DNA of 64,000 bases, taken from assembly GCF_900112025.1 (NCBI RefSeq), contig NZ_FOKL01000004.1, positions 197,344 through 261,343 on the forward strand, written 5' to 3'. Position 1 is the stretch's first letter, and each line of letters opens with the position of its first letter. The translations under genes were made by a program, and so were the position numbers. Below are positions 8,354 to 17,943 of this stretch, one piece after another. The notes beneath the pieces were generated by a model. That model searched no databases and was not told where the DNA came from. It was given only the letters and a program-made list of their open reading frames with translations. This DNA comes from Janthinobacterium sp. 344 (lineage in GTDB: Bacteria; Pseudomonadota; Gammaproteobacteria; Burkholderiales; Burkholderiaceae_D).

Positions 8354-8882
8354 ACGGGGAGGGATGGAAAAATCCATCATTGCCGGACGGCTGGCCGCCT
8401 CGCGCGCGCTGGCCGGACGCAAGGTGCTGCTGCTCGACGCCGATCCGCGCCAGACAGCCCTGGCGCAGGCAGGGACCCTGCGCGCCGGCGGCATGCGCGG
8501 CAGCGTGACGTCGCCCCGCCTGATGGCGCGCGCCATCAGCGCCAAGGGCTTGCAGCCGGAACTGGAGCACCTGGTGCACTGCTACCACGACATCGTCATC
8601 GACAGCGAAGGCCGCGACTCCATGGGCAGCCGCTCGGCCCTCTGCGCCGCGCGCGTGCTGGTGGTGCCGCTGGACGGTGCCGCGGACGCCGCCGCGCAGG
8701 CTGGCCTGGCGCGCCGCATCGCCCATGCGCGCAGCGTCAACCCGGACCTGCGCGTGCTGCTGGCCACCGACACGCACCCTGCCGCCGCCCATGCGCTGGC
8801 CGCGCGGATTCCGGCGGCCCGCGTGGTCGGCTTCGGACAACTGTATTGTGCCGTCTTCGACAACCATCACCGCGCAGCATAG
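8331..8882 (+). CDS. ParA/MinD-like protein with degenerate P-loop
   Basis: This 183-aa protein has the layout of a minimal ParA/MinD ATPase: strand MIIAIT, a P-loop region, LLLDADPRQTA (the second Asp motif of ParA proteins) and DIVIDSEG where ParA has its switch motif. The deviant Walker A, normally KGGVGKT, reads RGGMEKS. The signature Lys is Arg and the Gly before the catalytic Lys is Glu, so ATP hydrolysis is doubtful. There is no ParB or parS-like site nearby. It overlaps the DapA-like gene by 23 bases and is probably co-transcribed with it. Function unknown. Confidence 0.75.
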   Translation: MIIAITDERGGMEKSIIAGRLAASRALAGRKVLLLDADPRQTALAQAGTLRAGGMRGSVTSPRLMARAISAKGLQPELEHLVHCYHDIVIDSEGRDSMGSRSALCAARVLVVPLDGAADAAAQAGLARRIAHARSVNPDLRVLLATDTHPAAAHALAARIPAARVVGFGQLYCAVFDNHHRAA

Positions 8883-8894
8883 CTCTCGACAGCT

Positions 8895-8921
8895 GGGGTC
8901 AGAACCGACGGGTCTGACCCC
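8895..8921. repeat. GGGGTCAGA palindromic intergenic repeat, imperfect copy
   Basis: GGGGTCAGA (8895-8903) pairs exactly with TCTGACCCC (8913-8921). The core differs by one base from the perfect copy at 13337-13367. It lies 12 bases after the ParA-like gene and can form a hairpin, but no T-run follows on the plus strand. Confidence 0.7.
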
Positions 8922-8928
8922 GTGGTGC

Positions 8929-8954
8929 AAAAAAAGGCGGCGCATGCGCCGCCT
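8929..8954 (-). terminator. Intrinsic terminator of the TorF porin gene
   Basis: GGCGGCGCATGCGCCGCC (8936-8953) is a perfect 18-bp palindrome. On the minus strand it is followed directly by seven T (8935-8929). It lies 20 bases beyond the stop of the porin gene. Confidence 0.85.
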
Positions 8955-8973
8955 CCCGTCTCATCTCAGTCAG

Positions 8974-9723
8974 TTAAAACGTCTTGCTCACCGTCAGCTG
9001 CAACGCCGTCTTGCCCATGAATTTGCCATTCACGGGCGAGGCATAGGCGGCCTTGCCCGCGTTCGTGCCGATCACGGCCATCGCGCCCGAGACAAAACCG
9101 AAGTCGCGCGTCACGCCCACCTTCCAGTCCGTGTAGCTCGATGCATCATTGTTTTTGACCTTCTGGTGGCCCGCGTGCAGGTTGCCGGTCCAGCCATTCG
9201 TCAGGTCGATATTCGCGCCGATATCCAGATAGCCGCTGTTCTTGCTGTTGACGATGCCGAACAGGTTCGAGATGGCATGCGAATACTTGACGTAGGCGGG
9301 GCCGTACGACAGCTGGCCGTAGATTTCCTGCGTGTCCGCGTCGGCCAGGCCGGCGATATGCTTCAAGCCGTTGTCCGCATACACGTACGCCAGCACGCCC
9401 ACGTCATAGCCGATCGCCTCGTTCAACTGGCCGCGCTTGCCCGCATACAGGTCCACTTCCACGTCGCCGCTGCCGCCCGCGTCCTTGGTCCACTTGATGG
9501 TCGAGGCCCAGGCGCCCGCATACAGGCCCGTCGGGTTGTTGACGTAATCCACGCCGCCCTGCAGGGCAGGCTTCAGGCGCGTCTGCGAAATGCCCCGATA
9601 GCGGTAATCGGACACGCCGGCCACGTTGAAACTGATTTCATTGTCCGGCTTGGCCTCGTCCGCGTGGGCCAGGCTGCCGGTAAAAGCGGTGGCGACGGCA
9701 AGTGCAAGTAGCATTTTGTTCAT
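8974..9723 (-). CDS. TorF-family putative porin
   Basis: This 249-aa outer-membrane beta-barrel protein matches the TorF/Gcw_chp family, common in Proteobacteria. A cleavable signal peptide (about MNKMLLALAVATAFTGSLAHA) is followed by the family opening EISFNVAGVSDYRYRGISQT and alternating amphipathic strands. It ends in VSKTF with the terminal Phe needed for barrel assembly. The gene stands alone with its own terminator. Its substrate is unknown. Confidence 0.88.
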   Translation of the reverse strand: MNKMLLALAVATAFTGSLAHADEAKPDNEISFNVAGVSDYRYRGISQTRLKPALQGGVDYVNNPTGLYAGAWASTIKWTKDAGGSGDVEVDLYAGKRGQLNEAIGYDVGVLAYVYADNGLKHIAGLADADTQEIYGQLSYGPAYVKYSHAISNLFGIVNSKNSGYLDIGANIDLTNGWTGNLHAGHQKVKNNDASSYTDWKVGVTRDFGFVSGAMAVIGTNAGKAAYASPVNGKFMGKTALQLTVSKTF

Positions 9724-9825
9724 GGTTTTTCTTCTTCATGGGTGGTATGGGCCTTTGCCAACATGGCGCAGCTGGCCCGCCGCTGCAAAAAAAAGAGGTA
9801 AAGCGTCCCCCTGGCGCGCGCGGCG

Positions 9826-9841
9826 CCTGTTTGCAAACAGG
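9826..9841. promoter_or_regulatory. Perfect 16-bp palindrome between kdpE and the porin gene
   Basis: CCTGTTTGCAAACAGG is a perfect palindrome lying 15 bases beyond the kdpE stop and 103 bases upstream of the porin start. It is not followed by a T-run on either strand, so an operator (for the porin) is as likely as a transcript-end hairpin. Confidence 0.35.
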
Positions 9842-9855
9842 GGAAATAAAAGGGG

Positions 9856-10554
9856 TTAGAGCGGCAGCAGCAAGCGGTAGCCGACCGCCGTTTCCGTCAG
9901 CAGGTACTGCGGCTGGGCCGGATCGGCTTCCAGCTTCTGGCGCAAATGCCCCATGTAGATGCGCAGGTAGTGGCCATTCTCGCCGTTCGACGGCCCCCAC
10001 ACCTCGCGCAGCAGCTGCGGATTGGTGACGACCCTGCCGGCGTTTTTCACGAGCACGGACAGCAGGCGGAATTCCGTCGGCGTCATGTGCACCAGTTGCT
10101 TGTTGCGCGTCACCAGGCGATCCTTCAGGTCCACGCGCACGTCGCCGAACTGCACCACGCCATCGTCGCTGGCGGCAGGCTGGCGCTGGCGACGCAAGGT
10201 GGCGCGCACGCGGGCCAGCAGTTCACCCACGCCGAACGGCTTGGTGAGATAGTCGTCCGCGCCCGCGTCGAGCGCGCGGATCTTGTCTTGCTCGTCGACG
10301 CGCGCCGACAGCACGATGATGGGCACGGCCGACCATTTGCGGATGTCGCTGATGAAATCGATGCCATCGCCGTCGGGCAAGCCCAGGTCCAGCACGATCA
10401 GGTCGGGCCGGCGCGTGCCCGCGTCGATCAGGCCCCGCTGCATGGTGGCCGACTCGAAAATCTGCCAGCCCTCTTCTTCCAGCGCGGCGCGCACGAAACG
10501 GCGGATTTGCGGTTCATCCTCGACCAGCAGGGCAGTGGCGGAAGGTTCATTCAT
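9856..10554 (-). CDS. kdpE: KdpE, response regulator of potassium uptake
   Basis: This 232-aa OmpR-family response regulator has a receiver domain with the acidic pocket (VEDEP near the start), phospho-acceptor Asp in LIVLDLGLPDGDG, conserved Thr/Ser in VLSAR and Lys in TKPFGV. A winged-helix DNA-binding domain follows, including HMTPTEFRLLSVLVKNAGRV. Its ATG overlaps the kdpD stop (ATGA), the usual kdpDE arrangement. It is expected to be phosphorylated by KdpD and to activate the kdp promoter; a matching direct-repeat site is found at 18116-18132. Confidence 0.95.
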   Translation of the reverse strand: MNEPSATALLVEDEPQIRRFVRAALEEEGWQIFESATMQRGLIDAGTRRPDLIVLDLGLPDGDGIDFISDIRKWSAVPIIVLSARVDEQDKIRALDAGADDYLTKPFGVGELLARVRATLRRQRQPAASDDGVVQFGDVRVDLKDRLVTRNKQLVHMTPTEFRLLSVLVKNAGRVVTNPQLLREVWGPSNGENGHYLRIYMGHLRQKLEADPAQPQYLLTETAVGYRLLLPL

Positions 10555-13298
10555 GATGGTTTTCCTGTTTCAAAGTCGTTTGCCTCGTCCGGCTCCGTTT
10601 CCGGCAAGGCCGGAGGAGTCCCCAGCGGCAAGGTAAATACCAGGGCGGCGCCCTGTCCCGGCGCCGGCGGCTGCGCGTGGATGGTGCCGCCATGGGCCTC
10701 GACGATGGCGCGGCAAATGGCCAGTCCCAGCCCCACGCCCGGCTTGTTCGATTCGCGCTCGCCGCGCGTGAATTTTTCAAAAATGGCCTCTTCGCGGCCC
10801 GCTGGCAGGCCGGGGCCATCGTCAAGCACCGTCACCTGCAAAAACTGGCCGTGCGTCCTGGCCCCGATGGTGATGGTGCTGCCCGGCGGCGTGTACTTGG
10901 CCGCGTTTTCCAGCAGGTTGCACAGCACGCGCTCGACCAGCACGGCGTCATAGCGCACCAGCGGCAAGTCCGGCGCCAGCTGCGTCTGCACTGTGTGCTG
11001 CTGCAGTTGCGGACGGCTGGCGCGCAGCGCGCTGCCCACCACTTCCTCCAGCGCCTGCCATTGCAGGTTCAAGCGCACATTGCCGCTCTCGATGCGCGCC
11101 ATGTCCAGCAAGTTCGCCACCAGGGCGCTCATGCGCACGGTCTCGGCCTGCAGCGAACGCGCCATGTCCAGCTGCGCGGGCGACAAGGCCGGCCGCGACA
11201 GGGCCAGCGATTCGGCCAGGCCGACCAGCGACGTCAAGGGCGTGCGCAAGTCGTGCGACAGGGCCGCCAGCAGCGAATTGCGCAGCCGTTCCGATTCCAT
11301 CTGCAGCAGCGCGCCTTGCGCCACGTCGATGTAGTGCACGCGTTCGAGGGCGATGGCCGCCAGCGCGGCGAAGGTGTCGAGGTGCTGGCGCTGTTCCGGC
11401 ACCAGCAGCCAGCGTCCGTGCTGCGGCGCCTGCAAGGGCAGCAGCGCCAGCACGCCGCGCGTGCGCATGGGCGCGATCAGCGGCAGATAGAAAATCGGCG
11501 AAGCGGGCAAGGTGTCGGTGCCCGTGCCGGCCGCCTGCGCATGGTCGAAGGCCCACTGGGCGATACCCATGTCCAGTTGCTCCGCACCGCCAGTGGACTG
11601 CAACCGTCCTTCATCGTCGGGCAGCAGCAGGGTGGCGCGCGCGCGGAAGGCCCGCTCGATGGCGTTTTTCGTGATGTCGAAGATCTGCTCCGTCTGCAGC
11701 ACGCCGGACAATTCGCGCGAAAACTCGTACAGGGCACGGGCACGCGCTTCGCGGTGCGAGGCCACGCGCGCCTGGAAGCGCAGTCCCGCCGTCAGGTGGC
11801 CCGTGATCAGGCCCACGGCCAGCATCACGCCAAAGGTGATCACGTACTGGAAATCGCCGACGGCAAAGGAAAAGCGCGGCGGCACGAAGATGAAATCGAA
11901 GCAGGCCACGCCCACCAGGCTGGCCAATGCCGCCGGCCCGCGCCCCAGGCGCACGGCCACCAGCACCACCGTCAGCAAGGACAGCATGGCGATGTTGGCC
12001 AGGTCAAGATAGGGCTGCAGCGGCACGCAGGCGATGGCCGTGGCCAGGCTGGCGCCCGCTGCCAGGATGTAGCGCCAGTGGCGCGAAGGCCGGCGCGCGG
12101 CAGAGCCATCCGCGTCCGCACCGGGCCGGGGCGCACTGTCGGCGGGCGGCAAGCCCACTTCGACCAGGTCGATATCGGGCGCCAGGCTGGCCATGCGCAC
12201 GGCCGGCGGCGCACTCCACAGGCGCGCCAGCGCACCGCCGCTGCCACGGCCACGTCCGACGATGACTTTCGAGATGTTCGCATTGCGCGCATACTCGACC
12301 ACGGCGGCGGCGATGTCGCCCGCCGGTACAATGGCCGTGCGCGCGCCCAGGTCCTGCGCCAGCTTCAGGGTTTTCAGGATGCGTTCGCGTTCGGGCGCCG
12401 GCAGGCGCTGCAGACGCGGCGTTTCCACGTACAGCGCATGCCATTCGGCGTTCAGCTGGCTGGCCAGGCGCGCCGTGCTGCGGATTACGTGCTCGCCCCC
12501 GGCGCGCGGCCCCACGCAGGCCAGCAGCGCGGCGCCCGTCTTCCACACGGGATTGATCGATTTCTCGACGCGGTAAGCCTGCACGTCGTCCTGCACGCGG
12601 TCGGCCGTGCGACGCAAGGCCAGTTCGCGCAGGGCGATCAGATTGCCTTTGCGGAAAAAGTTTTGCGACGCCCGCTCGGCTTGCAGCGGCTGGTACACCT
12701 TGCCCTGCTTCAGGCGGCGCAGCAGTTCATCGGCGGGAATATCGACCAGCACCACTTCATCGGCGCGGTCGAACACCGTGTCGGGCAAGGTTTCGGCCAC
12801 GCGCACGCCCGTGATCCCGCCCACCACGTCGTTGAGGCTTTCCAGGTGCTGCACGTTCACGGTGGACAGCACGTCGATGCCGGCGGCCAGCAATTCCTCG
12901 ACATCCTGCCAGCGCTTCGGATGGCGCGAACCGGCCACGTTCGAGTGCGCCAGTTCATCCATCAGTATCAGGGGCGGCGCGCGGCGCAGCGCTTCGTCGA
13001 GGTCGAACTCGAACAGGGTCTTGCCGCGGTACTCGATGGCCTTCAAAGGCAGCACGGGCAAGCCATCGAGCAGGGCCGCCGTATCCTGGCGCCCGTGCGT
13101 CTCCACCACGCCCACCAGCAAGTCCTGGCCGTCGGCCAGCAGCTTGCGGGCGGCAGCCAGCATCGCGTAGGTCTTGCCCACGCCGGCCGAAGCGCCGAAA
13201 TAAATGCGCAGCCTGCCGCGTGAGGCTTTCTTTTCCTGCGCCTGCACCTGTGCCAGCAGGGCGTCAGGGTCGGGGCGTTGGCTGTCGTTGGGGAGCAT
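10551..13298 (-). CDS. kdpD: KdpD, potassium/turgor sensor histidine kinase
   Basis: This 915-aa membrane sensor kinase has all KdpD parts in order. The N-terminal KdpD domain carries Walker A GASAGVGKT and the DELAH motif. It is followed by a universal-stress-like domain and four closely spaced membrane segments (around WRYILAAGASLATAIACVPL and following). Then come a GAF-like linker, the HisKA box LLAALSHDLRTPLTSLVG and an HATPase domain (NLLENAAKYTPPG, DDGPGLP, GVGLGLAICRAIVEAHGG). I start it at the ATG at 13298 (MLPNDS). The frame stays open further upstream only because the palindromic repeat at 13337-13367 happens to lack stops. It follows kdpC and is coupled to kdpE. Confidence 0.95.
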   Translation of the reverse strand: MLPNDSQRPDPDALLAQVQAQEKKASRGRLRIYFGASAGVGKTYAMLAAARKLLADGQDLLVGVVETHGRQDTAALLDGLPVLPLKAIEYRGKTLFEFDLDEALRRAPPLILMDELAHSNVAGSRHPKRWQDVEELLAAGIDVLSTVNVQHLESLNDVVGGITGVRVAETLPDTVFDRADEVVLVDIPADELLRRLKQGKVYQPLQAERASQNFFRKGNLIALRELALRRTADRVQDDVQAYRVEKSINPVWKTGAALLACVGPRAGGEHVIRSTARLASQLNAEWHALYVETPRLQRLPAPERERILKTLKLAQDLGARTAIVPAGDIAAAVVEYARNANISKVIVGRGRGSGGALARLWSAPPAVRMASLAPDIDLVEVGLPPADSAPRPGADADGSAARRPSRHWRYILAAGASLATAIACVPLQPYLDLANIAMLSLLTVVLVAVRLGRGPAALASLVGVACFDFIFVPPRFSFAVGDFQYVITFGVMLAVGLITGHLTAGLRFQARVASHREARARALYEFSRELSGVLQTEQIFDITKNAIERAFRARATLLLPDDEGRLQSTGGAEQLDMGIAQWAFDHAQAAGTGTDTLPASPIFYLPLIAPMRTRGVLALLPLQAPQHGRWLLVPEQRQHLDTFAALAAIALERVHYIDVAQGALLQMESERLRNSLLAALSHDLRTPLTSLVGLAESLALSRPALSPAQLDMARSLQAETVRMSALVANLLDMARIESGNVRLNLQWQALEEVVGSALRASRPQLQQHTVQTQLAPDLPLVRYDAVLVERVLCNLLENAAKYTPPGSTITIGARTHGQFLQVTVLDDGPGLPAGREEAIFEKFTRGERESNKPGVGLGLAICRAIVEAHGGTIHAQPPAPGQGAALVFTLPLGTPPALPETEPDEANDFETGKPS

Positions 13299-13336
13299 GG
13301 GGATCTTATAATTTTCGATTGGCCCAAGAACAAGGG

Positions 13337-13367
13337 CCGGGGTCAGACCCGACGGGTCTGACCCCGG
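13337..13367. repeat. Perfect GGGGTCAGACCC palindrome between kdpC and kdpD
   Basis: The 14 bases from 13337 (CCGGGGTCAGACCC) are the exact reverse complement of the 14 bases ending at 13367, around a GAC loop. Related copies occur at 8895-8921 and, degraded, at 634-646. Located between kdpC and kdpD, it could form a strong hairpin in the polycistronic mRNA and lower kdpDE expression relative to the pump; that effect is inference. Confidence 0.85.
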
Positions 13368-13374
13368 TATCATC

Positions 13375-13950
13375 TTACTTTGCGGCCGCATCGAGCGCCA
13401 GATTCAATTCCAGCACATTCACGCGCGCTTCGCCGAAAAAGCCGATATACGCGGTTTTCTGCACCTTGGCGATGGCATTTTCCACCTGCGCCAGCGGCAT
13501 GGCGCGCACGCGGGCCACGCGCGGCGCCTGGTACAGGGCGCCTGCCAGGCTGATTTCCGGGTCCAGGCCGCTGCCCGACGCCGTCACCAGGTCGACGGGA
13601 ATCGGGTTGCGGTTGCCCGGATCGGCCGCCTGCAGGGCGGCGATGCGCGACTTGACGGCGTCCACCAGGGCCGGATTCGTCGGCCCCAGGTTGGAGCCGC
13701 CCGAACCGGCGCCATTATTCGCCATCGGCGCGGTGGCCGACGGGCGGCCCCAGAAGTACTTGGGCGAGGTGAACGACTGGCCGATCAGCAGCGAGCCGAC
13801 GGGCTTGCCCCCGCGTTCGACGATGCTGCCATTGGCTTCGTCATGGAAAGCCAGCTGCCCGATGCCGGCCGTGGCAAACGGATAGACGACGCCGCAGATC
13901 ACGGTCAGCGCGGCAAACAGGACCAGGGCGGGACGTACGATGGTGCTCAT
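13375..13950 (-). CDS. kdpC: KdpC, potassium-transporting ATPase subunit C
   Basis: This 191-aa KdpC protein has one N-terminal membrane segment (about residues 6-28, VRPALVLFAALTVICGVVYPF). A periplasmic domain follows with the family segments QSFTSPKYFWGRPSAT, SGGSNLGPTNPAL, DLVTASGSGLDPEIS and QAPRVARVR. KdpC assists high-affinity K+ capture and stabilises the KdpFABC complex. It lies between kdpB (10-base gap) and kdpD. Confidence 0.96.
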   Translation of the reverse strand: MSTIVRPALVLFAALTVICGVVYPFATAGIGQLAFHDEANGSIVERGGKPVGSLLIGQSFTSPKYFWGRPSATAPMANNGAGSGGSNLGPTNPALVDAVKSRIAALQAADPGNRNPIPVDLVTASGSGLDPEISLAGALYQAPRVARVRAMPLAQVENAIAKVQKTAYIGFFGEARVNVLELNLALDAAAK

Positions 13951-13960
13951 GATGGTTCCT

Positions 13961-16039
13961 TTAGACGAGATTGAGTGCGGACAGCAGCATGTCGATCAGC
14001 TTGATGCCGATGAAGGGCAGGATGATGCCGCCCACGCCATACACCAGCAGGTTGCGGCGCAACAGGCTGGCCGCGCCGATGGCCCGGTATTGCACGCCTT
14101 TCAAGGCCAGCGGGATCAGCACGACGATGATCAGCGCGTTGAAGATCACGGCCGACATGATGGCCGAGGCGGGGCTGGCCAGGTGCATGATGTCCAGCGC
14201 CTTCAATTGCGGATAGGTGCCGACAAACGCCGCCGGGATGATGGCGAAGTACTTGGCGATGTCGTTCGAAATCGAGAACGTCGTCAGCGAACCGCGCGTC
14301 ATCAGCATCTGCTTGCCGATTTCGACGATTTCCAGCAGCTTGGTGGGATTCGAATCGAGGTCCACCATATTGCCCGCCTCCTTCGCCGCCTGCGTGCCCG
14401 AGTTCATGGCCACGGCCACGTCGGCCTGGGCCAGCGCGGGCGCGTCATTGGTGCCGTCGCCCGTCATCGCCACCAGCCGGCCTTCGGACTGGTAGCTGCG
14501 GATCAGTTTGAGCTTGTCTTCCGGCGTGGCCTCGGCAAGGAAGTCGTCCACGCCCGCCTCGGCGGCGATGGCGGCGGCCGTCAGCTTGTTATCGCCCGTG
14601 ATCATGACGGTCTTGATGCCCATGCGGCGCAGTTCGGCGAAGCGCTCCTTGATGCCGCCCTTGACGATATCCTTCAGTTCCACGGCGCCCATGACGCGGC
14701 CATCGTCGACCACCACCAGCGGCGTGCTGCCGCGGCGCGCGATATCGTCGACGGCGCGCGCCACTTCGTCCGGATAGGCCTGGCCCAGCGCTTCCACGTA
14801 TTTTTTCATGGAGTCGGCCGCCCCCTTGCGCAGCTGGCGCACCTGCTGTTCGCCCGCGATATCCACGCCGCTCATGCGCGTCTGCGCCGTGAAGGGCACG
14901 AAGGTGGCGTGCAGGCTGGCCATCTCGCGCTCGCGGATATTGAACTTCTGCTTGGCCAGCACGACGATGCTGCGCCCTTCCGGCGTTTCATCGGCCAGCG
15001 AGGCCAGCTGCGCCGCATCGGCCAGCTGCTGCTCCGTCACGCCGGGCGCCGGCACGAAGCTCGACGCCTGGCGGTTGCCCAGCGTGATGGTGCCCGTCTT
15101 ATCGAGCAGCAGCACGTCGACGTCGCCGGCCGCTTCCACGGCGCGGCCCGACGTGGCGATCACATTGGCCTGCATCATGCGGCTCATGCCTGCCACGCCG
15201 ATGGCGGACAGCAGGCCGCCGATGGTGGTCGGGATCAGGCACACCAGCAGCGCGATCAGCACGGTGATCGTCACCGGCGTGCCACTGCCTGCCGCCGCCA
15301 CGGAAAACAGCGAATACGGCAGCAGGGTCACGGTAACGATCAGGAACACGATCGACAGGGCCACCAGTAAAATCGTCAGGGCGATCTCGTTCGGCGTCTT
15401 CTGGCGCTTGGCGCCTTCGACCATGGCGATCATGCGGTCGATGAAGGCTTCGCCAGGGTTGACGGAAACGCGCACCAGCAGCCAGTCCGACAGGACGCGG
15501 GTGCCGCCCGTGACGGCCGAAAAATCGCCGCCCGATTCCCGGATGACGGGCGCCGACTCGCCCGTGATGGCGCTTTCGTCGACGGAAGCCACGCCGGCCG
15601 TCACTTCGCCGTCGGCGGGAATCACGTCGCCCGCCTCGACCAGCACCGTCATGCCACGGCGCAGGTCGGTGGCCGGCGTGGGCAGCCAGGAGGTGCCGTA
15701 TTTCGGCGTCTGCATTTTCTTCGCCATCACCGTCTGCTTGAGGGCGCGCAGCGAGGCCGCCTGGGCCTTGCTGCGCCCTTCGGCCAGCGCTTCGGCGAAG
15801 TTCGCGAACAGCACGGTAAACCACAGCCACACGGCGACGGCGACGATGAAGCCGAACGGCGCTTCACCCTGGCCATTCAGCGCCTGGATGGCCAGCAGGG
15901 TCGTGATGATGCTGCCCACGTAGACGACGAACATCACGGGGCTGCGCCACTGCGTGCGGGGGTGGAGCTTTTTGAACGCATCGACGACGGCGGGGCCGAT
16001 CAGTGCGGAATCGAACAAAGTCAGGCTTGTGCGTGACAT
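13961..16039 (-). CDS. kdpB: KdpB, P-type ATPase subunit
   Basis: This 692-aa P-type ATPase energises the KdpFABC potassium pump. TGES at 159-162 is the dephosphorylation loop, [10 protein letters not shown] holds the phosphorylated Asp313, and [20 protein letters not shown] is the hinge motif. Membrane segments occur near residues 35-55, 65-80, 220-240 and 252-275, with three more near the C-terminus. Ser162 in the TGES motif is present, the residue whose phosphorylation inhibits E. coli KdpB at high K+. It lies between kdpA and kdpC in the standard order. Confidence 0.97.
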   Translation of the reverse strand: MSRTSLTLFDSALIGPAVVDAFKKLHPRTQWRSPVMFVVYVGSIITTLLAIQALNGQGEAPFGFIVAVAVWLWFTVLFANFAEALAEGRSKAQAASLRALKQTVMAKKMQTPKYGTSWLPTPATDLRRGMTVLVEAGDVIPADGEVTAGVASVDESAITGESAPVIRESGGDFSAVTGGTRVLSDWLLVRVSVNPGEAFIDRMIAMVEGAKRQKTPNEIALTILLVALSIVFLIVTVTLLPYSLFSVAAAGSGTPVTITVLIALLVCLIPTTIGGLLSAIGVAGMSRMMQANVIATSGRAVEAAGDVDVLLLDKTGTITLGNRQASSFVPAPGVTEQQLADAAQLASLADETPEGRSIVVLAKQKFNIREREMASLHATFVPFTAQTRMSGVDIAGEQQVRQLRKGAADSMKKYVEALGQAYPDEVARAVDDIARRGSTPLVVVDDGRVMGAVELKDIVKGGIKERFAELRRMGIKTVMITGDNKLTAAAIAAEAGVDDFLAEATPEDKLKLIRSYQSEGRLVAMTGDGTNDAPALAQADVAVAMNSGTQAAKEAGNMVDLDSNPTKLLEIVEIGKQMLMTRGSLTTFSISNDIAKYFAIIPAAFVGTYPQLKALDIMHLASPASAIMSAVIFNALIIVVLIPLALKGVQYRAIGAASLLRRNLLVYGVGGIILPFIGIKLIDMLLSALNLV

Positions 16040-16048
16040 GGTAGCCTC

Positions 16049-17854
16049 TTATTTGATGAAAAGTTGCAGGTGTTCCACCACAGGGCCCAGGGCCAGCGCG
16101 GGAACGTAATTCAATACGCCGACCAGCACGACAACGCCGATCAGCAAGCCGATGAACATCGGGCCATGCGTGGGCATGGTGCCGGCATTGGCCGACAGGC
16201 GCTGCTTGCCCGCCAGCGAACCGGCCACCGCCAGCACGGGCACGATGACGGCGAAGCGGCCGAACCACATGGCGATCGCCAGCATCACGTTATAGAACGG
16301 CGTGTTGGCGGACAGTCCGGCAAATGCGCTGCCGTTGTTGTTGGCGGCCGACGTGAAGGCATACAGGATCTCGGAAAAACCATGCGCGCCCGGATTGGCC
16401 ACGCCCACCGTGCCCGGTTCCACCATCACGGCGATGGCCGTACCCGTCAGCACCAGGGCCGGCGTCACCAGGATGGCCAGCGAGACCATCTTCATTTCAT
16501 ACGCCTGGATTTTCTTGCCCAGGTATTCCGGCGTGCGGCCGATCATCAGGCCGGCGATGAAGACGGCCAGGATGGCGAACATCAGCATGCCGTACAGGCC
16601 CGTGCCCACGCCGCCGAAGATCACTTCGCCGAACTGCATCAGCAGCAGCGGCACCATGCCGCCCAGGGGCATGTAGGAATCGTGCATGGAATTGACGGCG
16701 CCGCACGATGCCGCCGTCGTCACGGCCGCGAACAGGGTCGAGGAGCTGATGCCGAAGCGCGTCTCCTTGCCTTCCATATTGCCGCCCGACTGCAGGCTGC
16801 TGGCCTGCTGGTCCACGCCCAGCGCCTGCAGGGCGGGATTGGCTTGCTGCTCGGCGCTCATCACGCCGGCCGTCATGACGACGAAGATCACGGTCATGGC
16901 GGCCAGCACGGCCCAGCCCTGGCGCAGGTCACCCACCATGCGGCCAAAGGTGAAGCACAGGCCGGCGGGGATGAGGAAGATGGCCAGCATCTGCAGGAAG
17001 TTCGACAGCACGGTGGGGTTTTCATACGGATGGGCGGAATTGGCATTGAAGAAGCCGCCGCCGTTGGTGCCCAGCAGCTTGATCGATTCCTGCGAGGCGA
17101 CGGGCCCCATGGCGATGGTCTGCGTGGTCGCCACTTGCGCTTCCATCACGGGCTTGCCGGCCGCGTCCAGCACGGCCTGGCCGTCGGCCTCGACCTTCGG
17201 CGTTGCATACGCCACCTGGTCGAGCAGGGTCACTTCCTTGTACGGGGAAAAATTCTGGATCATGCCTTCGCCCATGAAGACCACGGACAGGGCCAGGGAG
17301 AGCGGCAGCAGGATGTACAGGGTCGAGCGCACCAGGTCGACCCAGAAATTGCCGATCGACTTGCCCGAGCGCGAGGCAAAGCCGCGCACCAGTGCAAAGA
17401 TCACGGCGATGCCGGTGGCGGCCGAGAAGAAGTTCTGGCACGCCATGCCCAGCATCTGCGTCAGGTAGCTCATGGTCTGCTCGCCGCCGTAGCCCTGCCA
17501 GTTGGTATTGGCGACGAAGCTGACGGTGGTATTGAACGAGGAATCGGGGCTGACGGCGCCCAGGCCCTGCGGGTTCAAGGGCAGGAAGCCCTGCAGGCGC
17601 TGCAAGCCATACACAAAAAAGGCGCCCACGGTGTTGAAGACGATCAGGGCGATGGCGTAGCTTTTCCAGCCCATGGCCTTGTCGGCAGACAGGCCGCACC
17701 AGCGGTACAGCATGTTTTCAAATGTTTGCAGCCAGCCCAGGCCGCGCACGGGGCCGTCGCCGGCCACCTTGGCCATGTACAGGCCCAGCGGATAGGCGGC
17801 GGCCAGCAGCACGAGCAGGAAAGCGGCCAGTAACAGCATCGATTGCGTCGTCAT
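16049..17854 (-). CDS. kdpA: KdpA, potassium channel-like subunit
   Basis: This 601-aa polytopic membrane protein of the superfamily of K+ transporters carries repeated pore loops, including [20 protein letters not shown]. Other family segments are [14 protein letters not shown] and the N-terminal membrane helix [19 protein letters not shown]. The start at 17854 follows a strong GGAGGA site and overlaps the kdpF stop (TGATG). A longer frame to 18007 only runs through kdpF in another phase. KdpA selects K+ for the KdpB pump. Confidence 0.97.
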   Translation of the reverse strand: MTTQSMLLLAAFLLVLLAAAYPLGLYMAKVAGDGPVRGLGWLQTFENMLYRWCGLSADKAMGWKSYAIALIVFNTVGAFFVYGLQRLQGFLPLNPQGLGAVSPDSSFNTTVSFVANTNWQGYGGEQTMSYLTQMLGMACQNFFSAATGIAVIFALVRGFASRSGKSIGNFWVDLVRSTLYILLPLSLALSVVFMGEGMIQNFSPYKEVTLLDQVAYATPKVEADGQAVLDAAGKPVMEAQVATTQTIAMGPVASQESIKLLGTNGGGFFNANSAHPYENPTVLSNFLQMLAIFLIPAGLCFTFGRMVGDLRQGWAVLAAMTVIFVVMTAGVMSAEQQANPALQALGVDQQASSLQSGGNMEGKETRFGISSSTLFAAVTTAASCGAVNSMHDSYMPLGGMVPLLLMQFGEVIFGGVGTGLYGMLMFAILAVFIAGLMIGRTPEYLGKKIQAYEMKMVSLAILVTPALVLTGTAIAVMVEPGTVGVANPGAHGFSEILYAFTSAANNNGSAFAGLSANTPFYNVMLAIAMWFGRFAVIVPVLAVAGSLAGKQRLSANAGTMPTHGPMFIGLLIGVVVLVGVLNYVPALALGPVVEHLQLFIK

Positions 17855-17943
17855 CACAGTTCCTCCGCCTTCAGCAGCGCCACCAGCAGATACACGAGCA
17901 GGCCGGCCGAGACGACGGCGCCCAGCACATAAAACGCATTCAT
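17854..17943 (-). CDS. kdpF: KdpF, 29-aa stabilising subunit
   Basis: This 29-residue single-helix peptide begins [14 protein letters not shown] and ends [11 protein letters not shown], matching KdpF in length, hydrophobicity and charged tail. Its stop overlaps the kdpA ATG (TGATG), and its own ATG overlaps the stop of the small upstream ORF (ATGA). KdpF sits between KdpA and KdpB and stabilises the complex. Confidence 0.9.
   Translation of the reverse strand: MNAFYVLGAVVSAGLLVYLLVALLKAEEL

Noticed and set aside
8895..8921. Rho-independent terminator of the ParA-like gene
   Set aside because: The hairpin is not followed by a T-run on the plus strand; it belongs to the dispersed palindrome family.
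10677..13223. An 848-residue plus-strand open frame opposite kdpD
   Set aside because: It mirrors kdpD codons; composition is Arg/Gln/His-rich and there is no ribosome site or motif.
13299..13391. Upstream extension of kdpD to 13391
   Set aside because: The extra codons are a translation of the palindromic repeat at 13337-13367 and would overlap the kdpC 3' end.
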